Below are positions 1 to 13,400 of a stretch of 64,000 nt of DNA, piece by piece; within the stretch, counting starts at the first letter, position 1, and each line of letters begins with the position of its first letter. Where the stretch lies: positions 4,022,213-4,086,212 of the forward strand of contig NC_069124.1 in assembly GCF_026914265.1 (NCBI RefSeq), given 5' to 3'. The stretch is from Mya arenaria (Eukaryota > Mollusca > Bivalvia > Myida > Myidae). A program made the translations under genes and the position numbers. The notes under the pieces are model-generated. The model saw only the letters and a list, made by a program, of their open reading frames with translations, made no database searches and was not told where the DNA came from.

Positions 1-1560
1 ATGGGTTTACCACTGGTTCAGGCAAATTACGTACATTTACCAAGATTTGCCAGTTTCTGTACGGTATTTTCTAACGAACCTTTGGTCTACATTTCCTTAA
101 GTTGTATGCGCAAAAATCTCTAGATTCCAAGATAAAAACAATATTGGGTACTTCTCTATGTCACACAATTCTTTTGTTATGGACAATAAATATTACAGGG
201 GTATTGAATGTGACCACTTCACATTTTGTAGATGGGATTGTTTACTTGACCTCTCCGTTACTGTGACCCTGACCTTTACAGTGAGGTCGGCATGTAGGGA
301 CAGATTACACCTTGGAGACCTTGAAGGGGCCGGGGTGGGGGGGGGGGGGGGTGAAAACCGGACAGTTTTTGTGACATTGACACCTTTATGGGGTACCTGT
401 ACGTCATAACAAGAAAGTTTACACAAATCCTGAAAACATTGCAGATCTCATTGATGGGCAGAACAATATAGATTCCCATTGCTGTATGTATACATTCGAA
501 CCATCAAAACCGTGAACGTTATCAAAACGTTTCTTCCGAACAACCGCTTAATTACAAACACTCATTGATGTACAGGCTGGGCATTGCAAGGAAAACGCAT
601 TGTGGACAGAGTACACACAATCCTGTCTCTTCGGGAGGGAGGGGTGGGGGATATCCGGACAGATAACAAAACTTGGCTATTGGTAAAATAGTTGTAGCAG
701 AGACTTGTGTTATCATATGCAAACGAGTATTCTTATTGATTTCATTAGTAGATTGGATAGCTATAAACACCCGTCAAAAGTTTCATTGCAATACATGAAA
801 CATTTGATACATACAAAGCATTAACACATATAAAGCCGAATAATAAAGGGCCACAAATTGCATTTAATGTAAAAAGTTATCTTACTTGAGTATCTTCATA
901 CAATTGATAGTCAAATACTGTTGAATAAAGTCTCAATGTAAAACATCACATTGTTGCTGAAATATCAACCTATTTGTGCCTTAAAACGCAAAACCTTAAC
1001 AAGATATTGTTTTAAATATTTTTAAGTCAGATGATAAAGCGCAAAGCAAATTTTATGCATGATTATGTTGTATAACTTGATTCATAGTTAGAGTAATGTT
1101 GTATAAAGAAGTATCAATGCAATACATCACACAATTGCTGAAATATTTACCTATCTGTGATTAATGCAAAACCTTAACCTGAATTTGAGTTGAATAATAA
1201 AGGGCCATAATGTGCATTATATGCAAGAAAGAGTTATCAAACTTGATAAATTTAGTAGGTCTGATAGTTGGGAACACATATCTAAATTTCCAATGCATTA
1301 CATGATGTATTTGCCAAGATAAATGATTAAGGTGCTTTCATGCAAGGTCTTTACTAAGATGTGATGATGACACTAAGGTGAGATAGCTCTCCACATTCTT
1401 CGAAAATAGTCTAGCATAAACAATTGATTAAACATACCGAGTCCCAAAATTGTGTTGCCAACTCATAATATATATGAAATTTGTCCCAACACTACCGTAG
1501 TCCCTCTCCAGCCAGTGGCCACTGAGGGACAATCTATGGATTATAACAACAAATTCTTTT
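1..1560. other. Intergenic sequence downstream of the perilipin gene
   Basis: AT-rich sequence without a convincing coding exon, RNA gene or complete repeat. Short open frames here are low-complexity. The only obvious local feature is a run of G at about 337-350. The perilipin transcript, coming from the right on the minus strand, probably ends at the right edge of this stretch. Confidence 0.5.
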
Positions 1561-1567
1561 TATCTCG

Positions 1568-1573
1568 TTTATT
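1568..1573 (-). terminator. Candidate poly(A) signal of the perilipin gene
   Basis: TTTATT on the plus strand reads AATAAA on the minus strand, about 380 bases beyond the perilipin stop codon. It would give a short 3' UTR. Other AT-rich hexamers lie nearby, so this assignment is an inference. Confidence 0.35.
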
Positions 1574-1950
1574 TTCAGAGTATTAAAAAATACAAACATT
1601 ATTAACTTGAGAATATTCAGAAAGATATATACATTGATCTTGAAAAGCAATTAATAAAAATTTGACATTCATTTGTTCATATTTGTTAGGTAACACTTCT
1701 TATTGATAATTAGTATGTTTAATATCTAATGAAAATGAATGTAATGAACATTCATTTTTAAAAATTATGTTTAAACAAAATGGCATTGAACACTTCTTAA
1801 TTTGACAACACAAACAACGTTATTGGAAGCAATTTTAATAACAGCTGATGACAATTAATTATACAACAATGTATGGAAGAACTTCACAATATTAAACAGT
1901 CACACTTAAAGATCGCACCATCATTTCCATCACACATTAAGAAGTCCCTT

Positions 1951-4900
1951 TTACTCCTCCTCTTCATCTGACCCCTCCTGACCCCGTGTGGGCTTGGCCC
2001 TACCCCCTACAGGTTCCATCTCCATGGCCTCGGGCACTGGCTCAGGACCCTCTACAGCTCGCTTGGATACCTGCAATATGAATATTTATATAATTTACAT
2101 ATCCAGTCGTGCATGACAAAGTGAAGGCAATAGAGCATGAATCCTACCCAGTAGCGTATATATATATATAAACTGTATTCTAGTTTATTTTTTGAAACTC
2201 AAACACTCATTTCACAATACCGTACATTTTGTTGTTGTTTTTTACTACTTTTGGTTATTACTTTGACATTAGATTGTTGGAATGAACGCTAATTGTTTAA
2301 GCTAACAGTCTATGAACATTTAATGGGTAAAATGTGGGTAAGAAGATATCACTCCAACACAAAATGGAAGGCTCTTATCCCTGATCTAGTATTGTGACCT
2401 TGACCTTGAACAGTTCCAACATTTGGTTCTGCATGTTATGGTTTACCGCCCCACCATTATTATTCATTTGTAAACCATGTGGCACTATTATTTGACAAGC
2501 CTTGAAGCCCAGTGTGATACAGTTTACAACTTTAAATGTTACTTCTTGGCAAAATTAATGTCAGAATGTGTATTTGTGTTGATCAAAAAAACGATGTACA
2601 TAATTTTCAGTTTTTATCCATTTTTTTCTCCAATGTAGTTTTTTTCTCTTCCTATCTAGCCTGTTGTTGTCAGAATGTAGCAGAAACAACATTATTTTTA
2701 TTTGGCCTCATGTTAGATTGATCCCTGTACATTTAGATGATAGGTTTTGATAAAAGTTCAAAGCAAAATTAAAGTAAAATATTACCCCAAATCAAGGATA
2801 GAATATCTGTATGTACATAGGATTATCATGTAGATTTACATCGCCCAGTCCCCCATAATAACTGTACTGCCAAAATTCAAAAACATAACCAGAGGGCAAA
2901 CTAAAATAAAAAAGTACGCCTGTCCTGATTTAAGGAAACTGTTAAGACAGATTCTGACAGGTCAAGTGTCACGACTGATGCGACATGACTGGTTATTAAA
3001 CCCGACCAAGATATTCTGCCTATACAAATTCATAAAATTAAAGGACAAACACTCCTGAGTGACTAAAACAATATGGCTTGTTTTGAATTTTGCCGAGATA
3101 TTATGCCCATACACATTCTGACCGATTCGGTGGGGATTTGACAAAGGCTCCTTAAGTTACCAATTTCAGATAATTTTTATAATCTAAGGGCGATACTACA
3201 GCGATATTATGGATGGTTTTTGAACTTGTATGATACACTTTCTGACCAAATTTGGTGATGATTGGACAAAGGTGTACAAAATGATATTGAGCAGACAACA
3301 TACTAGATGCCACCCAGTTGCAATTGGGCTGATGGCCCTAAGAAGTTCTTAAATGTGAACTTGTGCCAAAAGTAATGGCCACAGTTCTAGATAAAGGGTT
3401 TCAGTCTGGAAAGAAGGCATTCTTCAAATGTTGAAATACATCTATTTTCAGCACATTCCATCAATCTTGCCTAAGAGTTTTGTAAGTTATGATATTTTTC
3501 CATATCTAAATCCAAATCTGTAATTAAAATGTTGTGCATGTAGAGTGAACTTGTTAAAGCCCTATTGCCAACAATAAGTTGCAACTTCATCACAAACTCT
3601 CTCCCAGTTAAACATGCAGGTTATACATAGCAAATAAACAGGTTTGGCATTCTGCAACAAGTGTTGTTTTTTATGTCTAGTGAATATCATATTAAAGTTA
3701 AATACTGTGAATACTGTTTACAAAGCCATTCCTACATTGTTTAATGTTAAATACAATTTTGCAATGATTTCATAAACAAAGTACTATCCATAATGATATA
3801 ATTTCAAAACTAAAAAACAAGTATCATGTTGCAAAATGCCATTATTTTGAAAACTGGTCAGGGCTTTCATTAATATTGTCAGTAAAGAATGCAATTTTTA
3901 TATCACAATTATATTAGGTGTCATTTATGACTAGGAGATATATAAGTTAATTTAATTTGTGTTATGAAAGCCCTGCTGATAGCGCGCATACAACATCTAA
4001 ACATACCTCACACGACCAATCACCTCTCAGCTGTGCGCTACAGCTCCATTTTATACATAATTATGCATTGCTCCAAAATTGTTAAATATCCGAACATGTG
4101 TTAATGTTAATTTGATACTGTATCGGTGAACTCTTTGACCCGGGGACAGTATACTGTTACATTACACTGACTGTAATGAACATGTATGCGGTCCCTCTGC
4201 TGTGCTTTGTTAGTTTATAAAACTATATACCTCATTCAGTGTGATCTCCAAAGATTGGCTGTCCTAATAATATATTATTGCCACCTATGATTTAAATGTC
4301 ATCGATCATTACACAACTCAATCTGGGCTAGCACTAGTATGCACATGAAAAGCTGAATTCACAATAAGCGAAACAATGGCTAAAATCACAACTTACAAAC
4401 AAAATTCAAACACTTGTAGCAAAATCAAGCAAAACATGTGATGTTTGTCAAACATTATGCCCACTAATGCGGCTTTATCAGAAGCTTGTGGAAGACTGAA
4501 TTAGGTGGTTCAAGGAGAAATGCATTAAACTATTCATGGTTGCACAAAGATATATATCATGTAATTGAAAATCAAAATTTAAACTGCAGATAAAGCTGTT
4601 ATAAGACTGACTGAGATGTTGAACCACTGAACTAAATATTCATAATGGTCATTGTCAAAGACAAAAATACCACTGAAGTGAGATGGTCCTATGTCCAACA
4701 GTTCTCATGCTACTGTACGTTTTCATAAAACCTTGATCTTCTTACCTATTTGTGAGGACAAGACATGGTACACTGATATTTGCAACACTATGTTATTTTT
4801 TTTTAAAGGGGGCATAAAACACACACAGAATCTTCATCATAGTAAACAACACTCACCAGCCATGTGATCGGAGTCACCAGGAAGGTGTCTGCGAGGAATG

Positions 4901-7900
4901 AGACCGTCTCTTGAACGTACGCCAACCTTTCCCGCGTCTGGCTTACCACCCAGCTTGGCAGCTCGGTGAAAGATTCAGCCTGTCAACATCAAAAAAATAC
5001 TTAAACTATCAAATAAACACTACATCAGATTAACACAGCAAATATTAAGCCCATCTGCCTTTGCTCTTTCCTACAATAGCATGTCGCCAGTGCTCCAATT
5101 ATATAGTACAGCATGTCGCCAGTGTTCCAATAACAGTAATACAATAGCTTGACGCCAGAGTTCCAATAACAGTCAAACAACATTCCTTGTTTAACATGGC
5201 AAGAGCTACCATCTCAAAGCCTGTCCATATCCCAATAACAGACAAACTACTTCTTCAGCATTGCGACAGACGTTACATCAATACATGTCCATATATGTCC
5301 GAATAACAGACAAAATACTTACAATAACCTCAACATGGCAAGAACTATTACCACACCCATACCTTAATAACAACTACTTCCAGACACCATAACATGGCAA
5401 GGGATATTGTTACCTCAATACCTGCCCATATCCTTATAAAAGACAAACAACTTCAATAACCTATACATGGCCAGAGATATTACAGTACATTAAAAGTAAC
5501 TCAACTTACCTTCCTGAATGACTGATAGAGCTCCTCAGAGTATTTGACGGCATTTTCAAGCCTCTCTCTGATAACAGCTGGTTGGAGACGTACCGGCATG
5601 TAGCCAGACACGGTTGTTACTCCCTTTCGCACCTGGCGGGTCAGCTGACGAGCCATAACTATTGTTCTCCCCTCCATTGTCTGAAAAAAGGAAAAACTAT
5701 GCCACTGTAGACAATCTTTGATTCATTTTAACACTTTTTACGATGATTAAATGAGTACTCTTACATAACTTTCTAGTCCATTTCATTTAAGATTGCTTAA
5801 TCGTATACAGCCATTCAGCCCCAGTGATATTCTGATATATTGCTTTCGAGCATGTCATCTTTAAAAATCTTGTATTTGTTTTGTAGCAAATAAATAATAT
5901 GAACAGAGTCCATAGTACTTGAAACCTTCAAGTCTCGCTTATTACATTTCTCCATTATGATTGTAAGCTGCATAGTGAAACACTTCTTCCAAAGTTATAG
6001 ACGTTTTCCAGCAAGTGCATTTATATTCGAAATTTATGAAAACCTACGGTGGGTGTTTCCTCCTCATCGTCACTGTCCTCTTCCGCAGTCACCTGGTCCC
6101 AATACTCGGCCAGGCGTTGCTGGGCAACCTCATACTTCTCTTCCAAGCTTTCCTTCACATCCCCAGCGCCAGACTTGGCGTACTCAATCTGTAATATTAA
6201 CAAATATCAATCATCATCAGTCGATCTGCAGTCACCTGGCTCAAATACTGGGCCAGGCATTGCTGGGCAAACTCATACTTTTCCTCCAAGCTTTCTGTCA
6301 CTTCCCCAGCACCTGACTTGGCATGTTCTATCTGTAATTGCCATACATCAAAAGGAGAAATCCAGTTCAAATAAGTTTTGATATTTGCCATACATACCAA
6401 CTGATATTCACCAAGTTACAAATAAATCACCTTTGTGTCTGAATGCATATATATGGCATTTTTGTAACAAGAGTAAACTTCGTCACTTGTTGTATTTCAG
6501 TCGATGAAGGGGCATAACTTGACAATTATAAAGCCAGAGTTATGGGCCTTGCTATACATGTGCAAATTGCCCACGGCAAGTGGCAACATGTGTACTAAGT
6601 TTCATTTGCATAGCTTTTAATTTAAAAAAAGCAAAGGCTAAAATTTTGCTCGAGGACACCTAGGTGATGACAATATGTACCTTGACCTTTATACTTTGAA
6701 AAAAAAGGCAGAGCTAAAAAATTAGTATTTTAATAATTCTATAGCTGAAAGAATGAGAAAACCAAACAGTCTTGATAATGATTGCTTTTCTCATTAAGTA
6801 CATATTTCCCAGATCAGAATAACCTATAACGTGCAATTTTTTAACCTACCAGATCAACGGTGAAGTTGAGTTTCTCAATTTTCTCCTGGCTTCTTATCTG
6901 GAGGCCCTTCAGGTCACGCATGGCCCGCTTGTACATGCGCTGGCGCAGTTTGGAACTCAGGGCTGTTACACGAGTCATCGTGCTCACCTCATCCAATTCC
7001 TCAGGGACTGGAGAAACATAACTACCTGTTCAATATCTTTCAATAACTTACAAAAATCTTTTGAGAAGTTATTTAAGAATACTTATTTGAACAAAGTCTA
7101 CATTTAAACCTTAATAATTTACTCTATACAGATGTGCAATTCATGTTTGCCCAGCAGGATGAATATCCTGGCTGACCCCAGTAAATTTAGACTTTTTTCC
7201 TAACCTTTATCAGCATTCTCATCATCGCCAGCTGGGAGGTACTTCTCGATGTAATCCTCAGACAGGGTGAGAGCATCATTTACTTTGTCCATGGCGTACT
7301 GTCCCAATGGGGTTTCCAGAGTACGAGCTGCAGTCGTCATCCCATAATCCTTCACAGCCTCCACACGACCCTTGGTAGCCTCAACCTGGTGAAAAAGGTT
7401 CAACTATCGAATTACTTCTTACTTTATATGTAATGTTATAGGACAGTTATATTATCATTGACAACTACTAGAGTAATAACTCATTTACAAATCAACAAGA
7501 TGCTGCACAATATTTAAATACTTTAAAGATTCATATAAACACCAATTATGTTAGAACTATAAACTCGGAAACAACATTTACATGTACTTCGTAATTAACA
7601 GTAAATGTCTAAAGGATTATGAAACTATTATACTGGAAACAGGAGTGTGAAAGACCCTTACAGCTTCATGTCCTCTGTTGACCACACCAGTGTATGTGTC
7701 TTTGACAGCTGTGACACGGTCTGTGATGGGTTTCACCATGTTTGCACATTTTTCCTTCCCCTCCTGAAGGACATCCTCCGTTGGCCGTGTAATGACAGGG
7801 TACTGCTCCTCCATGACCGTCAACTTGTCACAGGCATAGGCATTCACTTTCTCAACTGAAAACACAATAAACAGTGTGAGAAACAGAATTCAGGATGAAA

Positions 7901-8722
7901 GAGAAAATGTGTTGATGAAAATGTGTAGGGATAGTCAGGCAACTGATCTAAAATTTCAGTATGTTTAAGTTTACAATGTGTGCTTATTGTTAAACATTTC
8001 AAGTACCAAACATACTCAGTAAAATTCACTGAATTGACAGTCAAGTGTACTAATAAATATATTGACTACAAAATATTATGGGTTATTTTTCATTTTCTAT
8101 AAAATTTATCATTTTGCTGTGCTAAACTGAGTATTTTTGGGTAAAATAATTTCCATTTTATTGAGTGCTAAAAAATCGTTAATCCCCCACTGGAAGAAAT
8201 ATGGCACTATTTCAATATTGCTGATTGATTGCTCATTTTGAGGTAAGAATAATAGTTTCCTATTTTGACAGCTTCAAGTGTCATTTGAACGCTACAGAAC
8301 TGCAGTATCATTCCTATGACGAACAATTATATGGTAATGGTATTGTTGAACATGGGTTTTCCACGGTGTGTGAATAATTGCCATCGGTCCATAACAAGCA
8401 GATTGTTTTATATATTCATTCATATTAAAAAGTAAAATGTGTTACAAAAACTATACCGATGCTTTAATTTTGGTTTTTACCAATACATACTTTGCGGCTG
8501 ATATTTCTCCACATAAGGCATTGCTGTTGAAACGACAGACTGCACTCCGCTCTCTGCCAGGTCACATGTTGACTTCAGCAGGGTGTGGCTCTCCTTTGTC
8601 TTCTGGTATGCAGTACACACTGTACCCCATGCAGAGCTCACAATTGGGAGATTGCCCAGCCGTGATATAAACTGTTCACTGTCTTGACGTTCTTGTTCCA
8701 TCATTATGGATCTTCTGTACAT
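1951..8722 (-). CDS. PLIN: Perilipin (PAT-family lipid-droplet coat protein), 8 coding exons
   Basis: Coding exons (minus strand) 8722-8491, 7855-7662, 7385-7205, 7007-6850, 6188-6048, 5680-5510, 4979-4857 and 2070-1951 all have AG/GT borders. Their phases sum to 1320 nt, giving 439 aa, close to vertebrate perilipin-2. Residues 1 to about 110 match the N-terminal PAT domain (motifs RLGNLPIVSSAW, YQKTKESHTLL, YACDKLTVMEEQYP). The middle has amphipathic repeats with VEAVKDYGMTTA and EDYIEKYLP. The C-terminal part resembles the perilipin four-helix region, and the protein ends in an acidic DEEEE tail. Perilipins coat cytosolic lipid droplets and control lipase access to stored triglyceride. The start is the first ATG of exon 2 (MYRRSIMMEQER); an ATG pair six codons later is an alternative. 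Divergent from GKAP1. Which vertebrate perilipin it matches best cannot be decided here. Confidence 0.93.
5090..5490. repeat. Degenerate tandem repeat in a perilipin intron
   Basis: Variants of ACATGGCAAGAGCTATTA recur at about 5197, 5331, 5391 and 5465, alternating with CCATATCCCAATAACAGACA. Spacing varies from 60 to 134 bp. This looks like an old, eroded tandem array between the 5680-5510 and 4979-4857 exons. Confidence 0.5.
6236..6331 (-). other. Duplicated perilipin exon (alternative or decaying)
   Basis: A 96-nt segment just upstream, in transcript order, of the 6188-6048 exon encodes a close copy of its first 32 codons (shared core AKSGAGEVTESLEEKYE versus AKSGAGDVKESLEEKYE). It has an acceptor AG and a possible donor (CAG|GTGACT), is phase 0 at both ends, and would add 32 residues in frame. 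The acidic EEDSDDEEE tail of the partner exon is missing; reading on reaches a stop. The intron to the next exon would be only 47 bp, so it may be a skipped or dead copy. Confidence 0.6.
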
Positions 8723-9415
8723 TTATATCTGGAAAAAAATGAAATTTTATAGACATGTTACTCAAAACACAGCTCCAGGTATGGTTTTGTGACAAAAGGC
8801 TTTTTTGCCCCACATTTTTCTACAAAAGGATTTGTATTCATGCCCTCAAAATATTCAGGTACATGTGGGTGTTTAACTTGTTGCCAACATATGACATATC
8901 TATGCAGTGACCATCCCTTAAAAAAGAATAGGATTAAAAAATGTAAAGAGAAGTCATCAATGCCTTCCTACCCTCAACTCTTTAAAATTAAATCCATTGG
9001 TACCTAATACTAGCTGGTACAACTGCCAGTCAATAAGGATATATTTCCAAATCCTATATGCTATGTGATAAGCAAAGATCCATAACCATTTGTGTTTTTC
9101 AATTTTCAAAGCATGTTTATGCAATAACAATCTCATTTCAAAATGAGATGCTTAATTAATATTCTAATGCAGTAAAATTAAAAAGGCTTTACTACTGCAT
9201 TACCAGCACCCACTCATATTTTTTAACAGCAGATAAAAAAATCTGTTATTGTTTTCTCTCCTTTACAGTCAGGCATGTAGCTGCCTTTATATGAGTATGT
9301 GGCTGAATCTGATAAAAAAAATCAGCCAAAGTTGCAGTATGCATACTTTACTTCATGATTCTAAAACTGTCCATTTCCAGTACTCAATACAGAACCACGG
9401 AATGCAATAGACTGC

Positions 9416-9502
9416 ATCAGGGTTTTCAAAATATTTTGAGGGGGCATGCCCCGAACCCCCACCCCCTACCACAATGAATAGATGGCTAGCTACGCCCTTG
9501 GC
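9416..9502 (-). mobile_element. DNA-transposon end relic (GGGCGTAGCTAG type)
   Basis: The minus strand reads AAGGGCGTAGCTAGCCATC followed by a G-rich stretch with GGTTCGGGGCATGCCCC. Sequences starting (C)AGGGGCGTAGC are typical termini of hAT-like elements, and a related end occurs at 43622. Only one end is present, in perilipin intron 1. Confidence 0.45.
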
Positions 9503-9832
9503 AATAGAGACAATTTTTGGTACAATATGTGTGGAGAAACTACTCTTGTACTGCGTTTGTTTCATCAAACTACTTTCAGTCCCTTAATTTAAAAATTAGC
9601 ACCAGTTTTTAGGCCTCAAAACAGTGTTCAAGGCTGATAAGTTATACACACATTTATTTTGTGAAGTACAGATTCTACTGAACAGCTGTTTATTTACAGT
9701 TATTTTTTTAACTGTTAGCACTGTACATATAAAAACCTATAGATAATTACATCATTAATCCTAGATACCAGGAACAATAAATAAAATCTTAATTTAGATG
9801 TAAACTGAAAAATGTAATGAAAATCAACTTAC

Positions 9833-10429
9833 CAAACGATTTTTCTCAAAAGGAACTAATATATGGTGCATCAAATGCGTGGTATTTATACGAAAAAGTG
9901 TCAGTAATTCAGCACAGTCTGATCAAAGTCCAGCTGATAACGATCTGAATTGTAGCTGACGCACATGCACGTGAGTGTTTACATGAACGCTTATTTCGTG
10001 ATACGAGGCGCCCTCAGGGTCAAATAAATATTAATTGATATGTTCGTACCGAATTTCACAAATATATGTCTACATGATTTGGTTTAACTCAAAGCACAAA
10101 TATAGTTTATATGTATGTGCTAAAAAAAAGTTATAAAGGAAATAAATAAATAATTTAATCTTACAATCACACTTATTTTCCCATCGGCGCCTTAGTCCTA
10201 GTCTTGGCGTTATAAATTGTGGCCTTGTGCTTGGGATTTTCCACCAATGACGTTGTGACATTGACCTTCGTAAATATTCGTGAACTTTCGATAACTTCCG
10301 TGAAACAGTTTAATCGATTAAATTTCTGTTTTTCAATCAACACAGTCAACCACAGAAGGGAGGCTACTCTCATTTTCTAATTTCAAGCAAGTGTGAATTT
10401 TTTTAACTCTGTACCGAAGTTGAATCACT
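9833..10429. promoter_or_regulatory. Divergent promoter between perilipin and GKAP1, with a perilipin 5'UTR exon
   Basis: The minus strand has a good splice donor (GTAAGTTGAT) at 9832, so the sequence from 9833 upward is probably the non-coding first exon of perilipin, joining to the acceptor before 8728. The GKAP1 start codon is at 10430. Both transcription starts should therefore lie within about 600 bp. A canonical TATA box or CpG island is not obvious, and start sites cannot be placed. Confidence 0.55.
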
Positions 10430-13400
10430 ATGGCATCAATAAAAGTGCAACAGTCAAGATTCGCACTGCTTAAGGTTGAAGATGACGACTCAGATGACAA
10501 TTCTAGCAAATCAACACAAAGAAAGGGGAGTGCGAACCAAACTGGAGGACAAAAGAAGAAAAACAAGAAAAAGAAACATCAACAAGAAAATGAGCAAGTA
10601 TGCTCTGCTCTTTCTTGTGTATTTCTATCCACACAAAGTTTTATAAATGCAAGATCATAAGTTAGCTACAATAATGAGCGATCAGGGATACTTTTTCTAT
10701 TATTTTGACATTTCTTATGTATCCCTGTAACGCTACAACTCTCTACCATTTAACAACGGGCGAAATGATATACTGAAATAATATGCATTGATGTTGAAAA
10801 ATAATGACAAAGTTGTTCAATTTTTATCTGACAGTGATCTGAAATGGATTAAATTTGTCATTAGAGTTATTTTCACATTAATATATTATGGGTCACAAAT
10901 ACCGTTATCACTGTTTCTCAATAAGGAGGTCCAACCCGTGTAATTCATGATTTCTCTCCAACAACGTTCATTATTGAAAACCTTAATAAGTCAAAATGTG
11001 TGACGTGATACCACCGTCGTTTGTGCCAAATATCAGCCCAAAGCGACTTGTAGTAATTTCGCAACATCAAAATCATCTACTATTTTTCTAATTTCCGTTA
11101 CTGTCCCCAAGTGAGAGGTACATTGTTTTAACCACTGTTACTTTAAAAATGCACCATTGCTAAACAATTGTTCATGTCCAATAAGTGGTTCAATGCACAT
11201 TGAAACACAAACTATCGTTAAAAGATGTCCTTTATTAAATAAGACTTTTTATTTAACAGATATGTAGGTGTCGCCGCATTTCGGCTTATGAATAAAATTG
11301 CCGTTACAATGTCAAAAACATTGAGAGTATGAATGATTAAATATCATTTTTTAAGATTATAAACACCTCTCCAATATTGGAAACAATATATTTTTATGTT
11401 GCCTATGCAAAAATCAAACTGTCTTTAAGACCCAGCCGAGTTTTTAACAATTAAATTAGGAAACGGGTTGCTGAAAAGTAAATAACTAAAATTTCCGTTA
11501 TCCTAATATCAAAATTAACTAGTGTTTATAGTGTTAAATCATGGTACTCATAACTGCACACATATTATACAGTGTTGATTTTAATTGATGATTTATTTTT
11601 TTCTATGAATTTTGCGTTCTTAATTATCCGTTTTGCAATATAATAAAATTTCCGATACCCAAATTTCCGTGATCGTTTTTCTTTGTTTTCAATATGCGGT
11701 AGATAAATGGTTCAAATCTATGATTTAATCAATCATAAATGATTGATAATACATCGATCATTTCTTTATCACGTGTTTTTCATAAAACAATTGAAGTTCA
11801 TGGCGAAAATACAAGTACAGTTTGTCTGTTTTGAGGAAAAAGTAAGTACCGTTTTACATTTGCCTTTTTATCTGAAATGATTTTTGGGAATGTAAAATTT
11901 TGTTGCCAAATATTGGTTGACAGCATCGAGAGGTTACAGCATTATTTTAAACATCATTTAGTAGACATGTTTTTGAACCAGCAATTTTTAAATCTGACAA
12001 AATTTCCGTTACCAACAGGTAACGGACATTTCAAACCTCATGGGTCTTTCAATGATGTGTTATATCCGCTCAGCGAAGATAAGATTTTTTTTGATAATTC
12101 GTTTATACAATAAAACAATGGTAGATAACCTCTTTGTGATATAAAACTTTTTTAAAAGATTATGTTTACACAAAAATTTAGATGAAATTAACAATATTTT
12201 ATTGAAATAATATGCTTTTCATTTATAAACCATCTTATTTGATGGTTTAACAATAATCTGACTAAAGTCCATTCGCCATATATTGTCTTGTATTTCTAGA
12301 TATTCATGCCTACTCAGAATATCAGATTTATCAATGTTATCTGAATATTGTTTTAATATACGCTGTATAATAATAGTAACGGAAATTTCGCATTGGTATC
12401 GGAAATTATACTTTTTTCTTACAGGGTAATCATGGGCACGAATGGAGCCGAAATTCAACGTGCATACAAAGAGGGATAAAACAGAAAAACAAAGAGGAGT
12501 ATTTGTGTAAAGAAATGGAGAGAATGAATAGGGGTTATATGCATCAACAAGCAAACTATCAGACAATGACAAAAAGAAACGACGTTATGGGAACAGAAAC
12601 AATTTACGGCGTTTTTTTTATAAAAGACGGAAAGAGCAACGGGCAAGGAACTGAGTAGACGAAGAAACAAGTGGATGTTAAAGTACCTTAAATTATAAAC
12701 TAGGGCCAACACATGAAAGGGGGGGGGGGGGCTCAGAATACAAGCAATGGTTGAGAGACAAAGACAAAAGCTGGGGATCTGGCACACAAAAACTTTATAA
12801 ATCACAGTTTCCGAGGAATTATCGCATAAAGCAGCTACAGATGTAGCACTCTTGAGGACTTGCTTCCGGAACTGCTAAATATTAACAATGCATTACAAAC
12901 CTTAATTACATTACTGGAATGATTCACCGTCAAGTCAGTATAGGAACAAGTACATCTGCAGTCATGTAGAAAGACACAAAGAGAAATATGGAGAAGAAGC
13001 AAGATTGAACTATTTGGAAAGTGGACACGGTAAAGGTTCCTGTGACAGTTTAGGAGGCACGTGAAAGAATCTTGCGGATGAACATGTAAGATCAGGAAAA
13101 GCAGTCATAGAGGAAGCAACAGAGTTCTGTGAATGGGCAAGGTCGTCTACCATGAAGAATATGGCGTTTAAGTCAAATCATGCGACCGTCAGAAGAAAAA
13201 TAACGAACTTTGCAAGATGGTGATTAAACCTGTAAAAGGAACCATGCAACTCCATGCTGTTGTCAGTTAGGGCAGTTACATATTAACTAGAGGGACAAGC
13301 TGTTACTGGGAAATGTGTATAAGAGGCGAGATGTGTAATGGAAAGATCAACAACAACCGCAACTGAACCAAAGACTTCACGGAACAAACAAACTGTAAGT

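Noticed and set aside
12455..12805. Minus-strand frames with hydrophobic LLSSLPVALSVF-type sequence
   Set aside because: They are antisense to an A/G-rich decayed coding strand, and hydrophobicity follows from base composition.
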